NCBI GenBank assembly: GCA_947297555.1
Contig: CAMYTM010000010.1
Span: 1 to 10,555, forward strand
DNA: 10,555 nucleotides
DNA from: an uncultured Mycoplasmatota bacterium
GTDB taxonomy: Bacteria; Bacillota_I; Bacilli_A; RF39; UBA660
Direction: 5' to 3'
The stretch's first letter is position 1. The number at the start of each line of letters is the position of its first letter. A program made the position numbers and the translations under genes. Positions 1-6,522 of this stretch are shown here, piece after piece. The notes below the pieces were generated by a model. The model made no database searches, was not told the origin of the DNA, and was given only the letters and a program-made list of their open reading frames with translations.

Positions 1-547
1 CAAAATTTGTTTCATATATTTTCTCAATTTCTTTTATTATGCTTTTTGCCCCTTGATCTTTACGAATTACAAACCAAAGGATACCATCTTCTTGCAAATA
101 ATTACTTGCATTTTTTAGTATATTAAATACAACTTCTTTTCCGGCCCGTATGGGAGGATTTGTGATTATACAGTCATATTTTTTTGTAACACTCTCATAA
201 ATATCACTTACAAAACTTTCTGCCTCTACTGCATTATCCTTGATATTCATTTTTGTTAAATGTACCGCCCGTTTATTTACATCGATTAAAGTTGCAGAAC
301 AGTTTAAAATTTTGCTAAGTACAATCCCCATGAATCCATATCCACAACCTACATCTAAAATTTTTTCTATTTTTTTATCGTTATGGCTTAAAAAAGTTTC
401 TACTAATAATCTGCTTCCAAAATCTATTTTATCTTTTGAGAATACACCATTGTCACTATTAAAATGAAATATGTGTTCTTTGTATTTATAATCGATTATT
501 CTTAATTCACTTTTTAATGCTTCGTTATTCGTAAAATAATGTTCCAA
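1..547 (-). CDS. Class I SAM-dependent methyltransferase, RsmC/YbxB-like (3' end cut off by window edge)
   Basis: Probable 16S rRNA guanine-N2 methyltransferase of the RsmC/YbxB type, using S-adenosylmethionine. About 182 codons are present with no internal stop; the C-terminus runs off the left edge, and since single-domain members are near 200 residues only a short tail is likely missing. Seen: SAM-binding motif I ILDVGCGYG at residues 63-71, the acidic motif II residue D89 in LIDVN, and the catalytic-loop signature TNPPIRAGK at 129-137, which is typical of this subfamily. The frame has no ATG: a TGA at 554-556 closes it upstream and only two TTG codons follow. The TTG at 545-547 is preferred because a GGTGAT Shine-Dalgarno (553-558) sits 5 nt upstream; the TTG at 548-550 would leave only 2 nt. 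It has its own promoter. The family is well supported; the exact rRNA target is inferred from the family and could be another small-subunit guanine. Confidence 0.88.
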   Translation of the reverse strand, partial: MEHYFTNNEALKSELRIIDYKYKEHIFHFNSDNGVFSKDKIDFGSRLLVETFLSHNDKKIEKILDVGCGYGFMGIVLSKILNCSATLIDVNKRAVHLTKMNIKDNAVEAESFVSDIYESVTKKYDCIITNPPIRAGKEVVFNILKNASNYLQEDGILWFVIRKDQGAKSIIKEIEKIYETNF

Positions 548-552
548 CAAAA

Positions 553-558
553 ATCACC
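553..558 (-). promoter_or_regulatory. Ribosome binding site fixing the TTG start of the methyltransferase
   Basis: GGTGAT on the minus strand matches the anti-Shine-Dalgarno core and lies 5 nt before the TTG at 547. It decides the start because no ATG or GTG is available in frame. Confidence 0.65.
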
Positions 559-589
559 GTTCTATCTAAAAAGACTAACTGTATTCAAA

Positions 590-618
590 ATTATAAAAGA
601 AAAAAAATGAAAAGTCAA
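590..618 (-). promoter_or_regulatory. Sigma-70/SigA-type promoter of the methyltransferase gene
   Basis: On the minus strand a -35 box TTGACT (613-618), a 17-nt T-rich spacer and a perfect -10 TATAAT (590-595). Transcription should start near 583, giving a leader of about 36 nt before the TTG start. The -35 box is part of the 3' arm of the hairpin at 611-648. Confidence 0.8.
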
Positions 619-648
619 TGACAAATCGACTTTGATTTTATTGACTTT
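600..648 (-). terminator. Intrinsic terminator downstream of the decayed lipoprotein region
   Basis: Minus strand: 9-bp perfect arms AAAGTCAAT (640-648) and ATTGACTTT (611-619), a further 4-bp inner pairing (CAAA 622-625 with TTTG 631-634), then TCA and eight T. The stem is AT-rich, so termination may be partial. It sits 10 bp past the last stop of the remnant at 658-1021 and insulates the methyltransferase promoter that begins inside it. Confidence 0.55.
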
Positions 649-657
649 CTTACTTAT

Positions 658-1021
658 TTATGTATTCTGTCTAGTTTGCATTACACCGAATTCGTTTAGT
701 TCTTTCACTGCTATATCTAACACTTTTCCATAAGAATAAGTCTCATTTTCTAAATCTGCACCTTTAGAAATACAAGTTAAATTCAAAAGTTTCAAAATAA
801 AAAAACGGTGAATTGAATACTTTTTATAAATTATAATACTTTATTTTTAAATCTTCGTTTTTAGCAAAAAAAGTACTATCATATTGTCACCTGTTATTAT
901 AATACCTGAATTATTCTTTAAATATTTACTTTTTGTATTTACCAGTCCATGAACATCCACTTAACACTAAAATGGAACTTCCAATTATTCGACATAAAAT
1001 TACTTTTTTTCTTTTTTTCAT
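658..1021 (-). pseudogene. Decayed lipoprotein-like gene
   Basis: An ATG at 1019-1021 opens a 31-codon frame ending at TAA 926-928. It has a basic start (MKKRKK), a hydrophobic core and the lipobox VLSGC, with Cys23 followed by SWTGKYKK: a textbook lipoprotein signal peptide cut off just after the lipid-attachment Cys. Coding-like fragments then appear in shifted frames. One reads KYLKNNSGIIITGDNM around 880-930. One reads STFFAKNEDLKIKYYNL, ending at the TAA at 824-826. A last one runs from ISKGADLENETYSYG (start about 771) to a TAA at 658-660, containing GKVLDIAVKELNEFG. Three frames plus in-frame stops point to frameshift decay of one secreted lipoprotein, or of two small genes. The ATG has no clear Shine-Dalgarno and I see no promoter. 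I do not recognise the family. Alternatives are a genuine 31-residue lipopeptide or assembly indels. Confidence 0.45.
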
Positions 1022-1067
1022 GGATTGATTTTCTTTTTTAATAAAGGGTTTATCAGTAATAAAATAT

Positions 1068-1093
1068 TAAAAAAAGAAACCTACTCGTTTCTC
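1068..1093 (-). terminator. Intrinsic terminator overlapping the dGTPase stop codon
   Basis: Minus strand: GAGAAAC (1087-1093), loop GAGTAG that contains the TAG stop, GTTTCTT (1074-1080) with one G-U pair, then a run of T. The hairpin begins inside the last codons of the gene, so the ftsK-dgt transcript should end here. Confidence 0.6.
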
Positions 1094-2169
1094 GCTAACG
1101 CCTTATAGCATTTGTACATATAATCATCTGTCATACCGGCAAGAAAATCAATAACCTTACGATTCGTAGTCGTATTTTCTAAATACTCATCACACATTTC
1201 CAACAAAAACTTTGTATAAATTTCTGATTTCTTATTCTCGCTTTCAATATCCTTTTTATATTGTTGAAATAAAGTTCTAAACATGGTTTCATATTCATAA
1301 ATTTGTTCTTCTGTATTTGCTTTTAAATAGATATTTTTAGTATTAAATTCTTTTAATTCCAATAAAGTTTTAAAAAGTGGCTCACTCATTTTTATATACG
1401 ACTTGTCTTTACTATTTTCGATAATATCTCTTACAAAAGTATTAATGATTTCTTTATTTTCAAACCCAACTACATTCGTAATTGACTTTGGAATCTCTTC
1501 CTTTTTTATGACCCCCAATACTAAAGCGTCTTCTATGTCTTTCCCGATATACGCAATGATATCGCTAATTCTAACAACACACCCTTCTAATGTCATTGGT
1601 CTTAGTTTTTTTATTGTCCCATCATTCGTATAGGAATTTTGATACTCTTTTAAAAAATCTTCTTTTGTTTTTACAACAGGAGAATATTCTTGCATAGGAA
1701 GTTCTCCATTATGACACATGATGGCATCTAAAACTTGTAAAGTAATATTTCTGCCTCTTCCATTTTGTTCTAAATTCATAAGAACTCTAACACTTTCTAT
1801 GTTATGGTTAAAATATCCCTCGTTTACTTCTAAACTGATTTTGTTTAAAATATGTTCTCCCACATGCCCAAATGGAACATGTCCTAAATCATGGCCAAGA
1901 GCAGCGGCTTCGATTAAATCTTCATTTAGATTTAAATTTCTTCCAATCGTTCTAGCAATTTTACTCACAAGTTGCACATGAATCATTCGTTTTGTAATAT
2001 GGTCGTTTTCATTAAAACTAAAGACTTGGGTTTTGTCAATGTATCTTGTGTAACTTAATGAATACAGAATGCGGTCAATATCCCTAAAAAAATCGGTGCG
2101 ATAAGGATCTTTTTCTTCCCAATTAAATCGATAGGCTTATTCGTTCTCACAAGCATAGTGACTAAGCAT
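1081..2169 (-). pseudogene. dgt: dGTPase-family HD phosphohydrolase with an in-frame TAA at codon 11
   Basis: Family role: Mn/Mg-dependent removal of tripolyphosphate from dGTP or other dNTPs, balancing the nucleotide pool. The natural start is ATG 2167-2169 with AAGGAAG 8 nt upstream, 13 nt after the ftsK stop. Translation from it gives MLSHYACENE, then TAA (2137-2139), then continues in the same frame for 351 codons with clear family features: RDIDRILYSLSYTRY and KTQVF (the conserved N-terminal motif), H64, the HD pair H93-D94 in GHDLGHVPFGH, D203 in RISDIIAYIGKD, and a typical C-terminal AGMTDDY. The total of about 362 codons is normal for bacterial dGTPases. Restarting at ATG 1986 would give a 301-residue protein that keeps the metal ligands but loses the N-terminal KTQVF region; no good ribosome site precedes that ATG. 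It may be a recent nonsense mutation, a sequence error, or a gene expressed at low level by readthrough. Family assignment is firm; functionality is doubtful. Confidence 0.85.
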
Positions 2170-2177
2170 ATGTAACA

Positions 2178-2184
2178 CTTCCTT
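2178..2184 (-). promoter_or_regulatory. Ribosome binding site for the full-length dGTPase start
   Basis: AAGGAAG overlaps the ftsK stop codon and lies 8 nt before ATG 2169. Its presence shows that translation evolved to start at 2169, upstream of the in-frame TAA, and not at the internal ATG 1986. Confidence 0.65.
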
Positions 2185-4417
2185 ACTCTGTTTCTTCTGG
2201 TGTTTCTTCTTTTAATTTAACTAAAACTTCTCTTGGTTTTGAACCATTTTGTGGCCCTATTATACCACGTTCTTCTAACAGATCAACGATTCTAGCCGCA
2301 CGATTGTAGCCAAGGCGAAACCTTCTTTGAAGAAGAGATGCACTCACCTTTCCTGTATCGATAGCAAACTTAACGACTTCGTCATAAATGGGATCGTCTA
2401 TATCATCGTTCATTGGGGCCACTTCAGATGTTCCATTACTTTCTGCACTTCCAATATTCAAGGATTCATCGTAATTTGGTTCTTGTTGACTACTTACAAA
2501 TTTAATAATTTTATTAATCTCATCATCTGAAATATAACATCCTTGAATACGTGTTGGAAATGGATCCCCCATTGGAAGATATAACATATCTCCTTTTCCT
2601 AACAATTTTTCTGCTCCAGGAGCATCTAAAATCGTTCTAGAATCAATATAACTTGCAACAGAGAATGCTATACGCGATGGAATATTGGTTTTAATAACAC
2701 CTGTTATGATGTCCGTTGATGGTCTTTGAGTAGCCACAATCAAATGAATTCCTGCCGCACGAGCAAGTTGGGTAATTCGCATGATAGAATCTTCTACTTC
2801 TTTTTTCGCAACAATCATCAAATCTGCCATTTCATCTACTATTACAACTAAATAGTTCATTTTTGCTTCTTTTTGTTCAGGATGTTTTTTATTTTCTTCT
2901 TCTATTTTTTTATTATAATCTCCGATATTTTTAACACCTTTATCGGCTAAAACACGATAACGTTTGTCCATTTCTACGACCACTTTTTGTAATACCAAAG
3001 CCGCCTTTTTAGGATCCGTTACAACCGGAGCCATTAAATGAGGCACACCATTATAATTGGAAAGTTCCACTTGTTTCGGATCTACTAATACTAATTTCAC
3101 TTCATCAGGACGATAATGCATTAATAATGAAATAATAATACTATTGATACAAACAGATTTTCCGCTTCCCGTAGAACCTGCTACTAAAAGATGAGGCATT
3201 TTTGATAAGTCTGCATTGATGGTACGTCCTGCTATATCTTTTCCTAAAGTAACCAGTAAGCCTTTTTTGATTTTCTCTGGATTAGCATCTCCAATGACTT
3301 CTTTTATTTTTACAGAAGCCACTTCTTTATTGGGAATTTCTACTCCAATAGTGCTTTTCCCAGGAATTGGTGCCTCAATACGAACATCTTTTGCAGCAAG
3401 AGCAAGAGCAATTTCTTTATTAATAGAACTAACACGACTTAATTTTGTTCCTGTTGGTACCACCACTTCGTATTGTGTAACGGCTGGTCCCACATGGATT
3501 TCTACCACTTTTCCAGAGATTTGAAAATCGTTTAAGACTCTTTCTAAACATTCTTTATTACTACGGATAAACTCAGTAGAATTTACTTTTTTATTTCTTG
3601 AAGGTTCATCAAGTAATGTAAGTGGGGGCAATTTATAAGAACTGTTTACTGTATTTGTATTAGAACTTTCGATTTCTAATAATTTTGGTTCTTCGCTCAT
3701 TTCTGGTTTAGGAACATGATTTTGCTTTAACTCTTCTACACTGGTAATAATAATTTTGTCATCATCTGTTCCTGTTATAGGTACTAAATCTGCTTCTTCC
3801 TCTATATGTTTTTCGGCTTTTGGTTTTCTTTCACGTTTTTTAAATATTTTCCCAAATACATCTCCTATGTTGATATTAAATAGCATAATAAGACTAAACA
3901 TTCCTAATATAGTGATAACAATATAGGTTCCTGTAATCCCAAACAAAGCAGATACAACAAAAGAACACGCAGCACCTAGTATTCCTCCTCCTATTACAAT
4001 GGAAGTTTGTCCAGAAGATGTAAGAATATTGGCTTTATTAATAGAATCCATTCTGTCCATATAATTGTTGATAGTTTCTCCAAAAATCGCTGTTGGTTTT
4101 TCAACTGTTCTTACAAATGTCATATGAGATAGAATTAATACAATCGCAATTAAAATATAAATTCCAATTAATTTGGATGAAATAAAATTAGGAAGTTTTC
4201 TCTTTATCAGCATATGCACTCCTAGTATTAAGACTAAAATTAATACACAAAACCACCATTCTCCAAGTAAAAACATGGCAAATTCTTTTAAAATGGCCCC
4301 GACTGGACCAAATCCAAATCCAATTAAACCAATTAAAATTAAAATTAATCCTGTAAGTTCAACACTATATTCAAATTTATTTGCACTATCTTCTTTTGAT
4401 TTTTTTTTCTTTGCCAT
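2183..4417 (-). CDS. ftsK: DNA translocase FtsK/SpoIIIE
   Basis: Septum-located, ATP-driven hexameric motor that pumps chromosomal DNA through the closing division site. The 744 residues fit the short form common in Bacillota. In order, numbered from the preferred start: a Lys-rich N-terminus (MAKKKKSKED), four or five hydrophobic membrane segments (about 19-37, 47-68, 83-98 and a longer stretch 140-182), an acidic/Ser-rich linker (about 190-290), then the alpha-beta motor with Walker A GSTGSGKS (414-421), Walker B VVIVDE (524-529) and the FtsK signature ATQRPSTDIITG (578-589). A C-terminal winged-helix gamma domain (about 674-734, SASLLQRRFRLGYNRAAR) binds the polarity sequences that orient translocation. 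An in-frame extension to 4465 is rejected because it crosses the promoter; GGTGA lies just before ATG 4417. It is followed 13 nt later by the dGTPase gene in the same transcript. Confidence 0.96.
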   Translation of the reverse strand: MAKKKKSKEDSANKFEYSVELTGLILILIGLIGFGFGPVGAILKEFAMFLLGEWWFCVLILVLILGVHMLIKRKLPNFISSKLIGIYILIAIVLILSHMTFVRTVEKPTAIFGETINNYMDRMDSINKANILTSSGQTSIVIGGGILGAACSFVVSALFGITGTYIVITILGMFSLIMLFNINIGDVFGKIFKKRERKPKAEKHIEEEADLVPITGTDDDKIIITSVEELKQNHVPKPEMSEEPKLLEIESSNTNTVNSSYKLPPLTLLDEPSRNKKVNSTEFIRSNKECLERVLNDFQISGKVVEIHVGPAVTQYEVVVPTGTKLSRVSSINKEIALALAAKDVRIEAPIPGKSTIGVEIPNKEVASVKIKEVIGDANPEKIKKGLLVTLGKDIAGRTINADLSKMPHLLVAGSTGSGKSVCINSIIISLLMHYRPDEVKLVLVDPKQVELSNYNGVPHLMAPVVTDPKKAALVLQKVVVEMDKRYRVLADKGVKNIGDYNKKIEEENKKHPEQKEAKMNYLVVIVDEMADLMIVAKKEVEDSIMRITQLARAAGIHLIVATQRPSTDIITGVIKTNIPSRIAFSVASYIDSRTILDAPGAEKLLGKGDMLYLPMGDPFPTRIQGCYISDDEINKIIKFVSSQQEPNYDESLNIGSAESNGTSEVAPMNDDIDDPIYDEVVKFAIDTGKVSASLLQRRFRLGYNRAARIVDLLEERGIIGPQNGSKPREVLVKLKEETPEETE

Positions 4418-4436
4418 ATCTATCTTCACCATACTC

Positions 4437-4465
4437 ATTATAGCAAGGACAAACTTTATTTGCAA
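4437..4465 (-). promoter_or_regulatory. Sigma-70/SigA-type promoter of ftsK-dgt
   Basis: Minus strand: -35 TTGCAA (4460-4465), 17-nt spacer, perfect -10 TATAAT (4437-4442). The start of transcription falls near 4430, leaving a leader of only 12 to 15 nt that holds the GGTGA ribosome site. This rules out translation starts upstream of ATG 4417. Confidence 0.78.
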
Positions 4466-4487
4466 AAAAAAATGTCTATTTTTGACA
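4464..4487 (-). terminator. Weak terminator-like hairpin after the transglutaminase-like gene
   Basis: Minus strand TGTC (4484-4487), 7-nt loop, GACA (4473-4476), then nine T (4464-4472). The core stem is only 4 bp, so efficiency is uncertain. It sits 8 bp past the TGA stop and its T run touches the -35 box of ftsK. Confidence 0.35.
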
Positions 4488-4495
4488 AGTTTGAA

Positions 4496-5338
4496 TCATA
4501 GTTTAATAATCCCAATATTTTCTTCATCAATTGTTTCATACTGGCTTAAATTTTCATATAATGTATTCTTCTCTATTTCATGAAATTCAAAATAATCATT
4601 AGGCATTCTTTGATAAGCAAAATAATGAGGAAAGTTTTTTTCATCAAAAATTTGATAGACATTAAAATAAATATGTTTTCTTTTGTCAAAAAAACGTGCA
4701 TATTCTAAAGGATAATCTAATTCTGTAAAAGCAAATTCAAGCCATTCTCTTCCACTAACATATTCAACATTCTTTCTTTGAAATTGCATGATAGTTTCCA
4801 TAATCTTGCAAAGTTGATAAGGATATTCTCCTATTTTTACGTATTCTAGTTCTTGACGAATTATCTTTAATACTTCTACTATTTGTATCCCCTTATCGTA
4901 TTTTATTTTTTTATCTAACTTTTTATCTTCTATCACTTCTTTATCTTTAGGATGAAAATGTAGTAAAGGTAGACCAAATTTGATTCTCCAAAGATCTTCG
5001 TAATTTTTTGTCATATCTGCAACATACTCTATCTGATTAATCCAAAATATTACTTTTACATGATTCTTCCCTATTACCTGAGCATGAATTTTAAAAGCCT
5101 CTAGCAAATCTTTATATAAATACGCTCAAGAAGAACAAACGATTTTAAATTGTTGTACATGATAAATGTTTATTCTTTCCTTAAATATTTTTGTGGCTTC
5201 TTTATCACTGGCAATTTCCCAAAGTGGATTGTATTCAAAAATTTCTCCTGTTCTAATGTAGAGAAAGTAAGCAATTTCATAAGGTTCTTTTAGGTTTAAT
5301 TCTTGTATTTCTTGTTTAAATTTTTCTACTAAGTTCAT
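4496..5338 (-). pseudogene. Transglutaminase-like protein interrupted by an in-frame TGA
   Basis: Start ATG 5336-5338 with GAGGT 4 nt upstream, inside the end of the preceding gene (23-bp overlap). The frame runs 70 codons to KIVCSS, meets TGA at 5126-5128, and continues uninterrupted in the same frame with AYLYKDLLEAFKIH for another 209 codons to a TGA at 4496-4498. Together this is about 280 residues. The pattern CSS-x-AYLYKDLL, then H93 in KNHVKVIF and D108 in YVADMT, matches the Cys-His-Asp triad of transglutaminase-like (papain-fold) domains, with C68 as the presumed nucleophile. Family members usually have Trp at the TGA position, so TGG to TGA is the simplest explanation. The second half alone could start only at a TTG (about 5107) and would lack the Cys. 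There is no signal peptide, so a cytoplasmic acyl-transferase or peptidase-like role would be expected; the substrate is unknown. The family call is by motif recognition and is moderate. Confidence 0.65.
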
Positions 5339-6377
5339 CTATACCTCTATTTTTAGCATTTTTTTTCTTAATTTCATGTTTCCTTACCACTTTCGTAAGC
5401 ATTAAGGGATGAAATAAAAAGTCAATCGAGTCTGCTTTGTCTACCAGTGTTAAAATCCAACTTTCTTTGTATTCTGGAATTTTTTTATTTAATGGAAACA
5501 TATGAGTTTTAATCATACTTTCTCGCTTTTTATTCATAAGTTCTGGAAAAAACTTTAAGGCATTTTTTCTAGCATTTTCGGCGTGAGTAAATCCATGTCT
5601 TTGAAAAATTGGCTTTTTTTCAAAATCACTTTGCCAAGGTGTTTCATAAAAATCATGTAATAATCCTGTAATGGCTAAAGATTCATAGTCTAAATTTAGT
5701 TTTTTTCCTATTTTGTAACAATCATAAGAAACTCTTAACGTATGGTCATAAACACTCTCGTTATAATGATGAGGAAATTCTTTTCTTTTTAAGAATTCTT
5801 CACTTTCTAGAACAGGTTTTACAATTCTATAATATTCTTCACTTTCGGTTTTTAAATTTTTTTTTTGGTTTTTGTTCACTATATAAGCATTGATGTATTG
5901 AAGCAAACTGGCAATTTGAAAAAGAGCCGTAAGAATTACAAAGAAATTAACTGGAATGTTTATATTTTTTAGTATAATGTTCACAAATCCTAAAATAATC
6001 GTAATAAAAATAACCCAAGTTTTTATTTTTCCTATTAATAAAGAAGATACAATTTTATTTTTATAAAACGTATAAATATTAAATAAAGCAATAATTCCTT
6101 CTAATACTAAAACGTAGAAAAAATAATGATTGTCAAATATTAAAATGACAAGCAAAGAAAATGCTAAGCACTTATCCCCGATGGCATCAAGTTTAGCACC
6201 CAGTTCACTAGAAACATTCCATCGTCTCGCTAACTTTCCATCTAAAAAATCTGTTAAAGCAATAAATATAGCAAGGAAAATTAAAGGTAAAATTTGGTTG
6301 TTTATTCCTAAATAGAGAACTAAAGGAGTAACAAGCAAACGTGAAACAGTTAATATATTCGGAATCATTTTTTTCAT
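5316..6377 (-). CDS. CDP-alcohol phosphatidyltransferase fused to an HD hydrolase domain
   Basis: The N-terminal half (1 to about 168) is an integral-membrane enzyme of the PgsA type, which transfers a phosphatidyl group from CDP-diacylglycerol to an alcohol such as glycerol-3-phosphate. The full signature is present: D43, D46-G47, A50-R51, G60, D64, D68, with several hydrophobic helices (about 10-40, 70-105, 118-165). The C-terminal half (about 180-345) is soluble and HD-like: H212 in YDHTLRVS, H241-D242 in GLLHDF, H261/H264 in RHGFTH, H292 in KTHMFP and D313 in TLVDKAD, a spacing compatible with a di-metal phosphohydrolase. No Met occurs near the junction, so this is one polypeptide. Standalone PgsA proteins are about 180-200 residues and the HD part also resembles small standalone proteins. 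The start is ATG 6377, behind GGTAGGAAG. The end overlaps the transglutaminase-like gene. Which alcohol is used, and what the HD part hydrolyses, cannot be read from sequence. Confidence 0.85.
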   Translation of the reverse strand: MKKMIPNILTVSRLLVTPLVLYLGINNQILPLIFLAIFIALTDFLDGKLARRWNVSSELGAKLDAIGDKCLAFSLLVILIFDNHYFFYVLVLEGIIALFNIYTFYKNKIVSSLLIGKIKTWVIFITIILGFVNIILKNINIPVNFFVILTALFQIASLLQYINAYIVNKNQKKNLKTESEEYYRIVKPVLESEEFLKRKEFPHHYNESVYDHTLRVSYDCYKIGKKLNLDYESLAITGLLHDFYETPWQSDFEKKPIFQRHGFTHAENARKNALKFFPELMNKKRESMIKTHMFPLNKKIPEYKESWILTLVDKADSIDFLFHPLMLTKVVRKHEIKKKNAKNRGIDELSRKI

Positions 6378-6400
6378 ACTCTTCCTACCTTCTTTTTTTT

Positions 6401-6429
6401 ATTATAACGAGAAAATGCTTTTTAGACAA
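6401..6429 (-). promoter_or_regulatory. Sigma-70/SigA-type promoter of the phosphatidyltransferase-HD gene
   Basis: Minus strand: -35 TTGTCT (6424-6429), 17-nt spacer, perfect -10 TATAAT (6401-6406). The transcript would start near 6394, about 17 nt before ATG 6377, and carry the AAGAAGGTAGGAAG ribosome site. Confidence 0.72.
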
Positions 6430-6430
6430 T

Positions 6431-6485
6431 AAAAAAATATTTCTAATTAATAGTATTCTTCTATCATAAAAATAAGAACTATTAA
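6431..6485 (-). terminator. Terminator-like inverted repeat after the 144-residue helical protein gene
   Basis: Perfect 8-bp arms TTAATAGT (6478-6485 on the minus strand) and ACTATTAA (6447-6454), extended inward by TCTT/AAGA with a 2-nt bulge, around a 13-nt loop. A run of seven T follows about 9 nt later (6431-6437). The arms are AT-rich and the T run is distant, so it may be a weak terminator or an RNA-stabilising hairpin. Confidence 0.4.
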
Positions 6486-6522
6486 CTAAAAATATAAATT
6501 ATATTTTGATTCTATTTACATA

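Larger units (their letters stand above)
548..1080. other. 533-bp gap between the methyltransferase and dGTPase genes
   Basis: This stretch has no intact gene of normal size. From left to right it holds the ribosome site and promoter of the methyltransferase, the terminator at 600-648, the lipoprotein-like remnant at 658-1021, and the tail of the dGTPase terminator at 1068-1093. I found no tRNA-like cloverleaf, no tandem repeat and no plus-strand reading frame with coding character. Confidence 0.6.

Noticed and set aside
240..467. 75-codon plus-strand frame inside the methyltransferase gene
   Set aside because: It is antisense to conserved SAM-binding and NPPIRAGK motifs and has no coding features of its own.
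1403..1981. Plus-strand reading frames within the dGTPase, ftsK, RNase J-like and membrane-protein genes
   Set aside because: They lie opposite well-supported minus-strand genes, have Ser/Phe/Ile-biased shadow composition, and lack ribosome sites or family motifs.
4418..4465. N-terminal extension of FtsK to a TTG start at 4465
   Set aside because: It would be translated across the TATAAT -10 and -35 boxes; MAKKKK at 4417 has a GGTGA ribosome site and matches usual FtsK N-termini.
5126..5128. Selenocysteine at the TGA
   Set aside because: No stable stem-loop resembling a bacterial SECIS was seen just downstream, and the expected residue is Trp, not Cys.
4496..5338. Mycoplasma-type code (TGA read as Trp) to explain the TGA in the transglutaminase-like gene
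   Set aside because: The same gene and the gene at 8762 both end in TGA, reading through would fuse them to the next genes, and all other Trp codons inspected are TGG. The dGTPase gene is broken by TAA, which that code would not fix.
6488..6508. Short A/T palindrome AAAATATAA-A-TTATATTTT between the helical-protein gene and its terminator
   Set aside because: It is purely A/T with a one-base centre, so it cannot form a stable RNA hairpin, and such palindromes are expected by chance in sequence this AT-rich.
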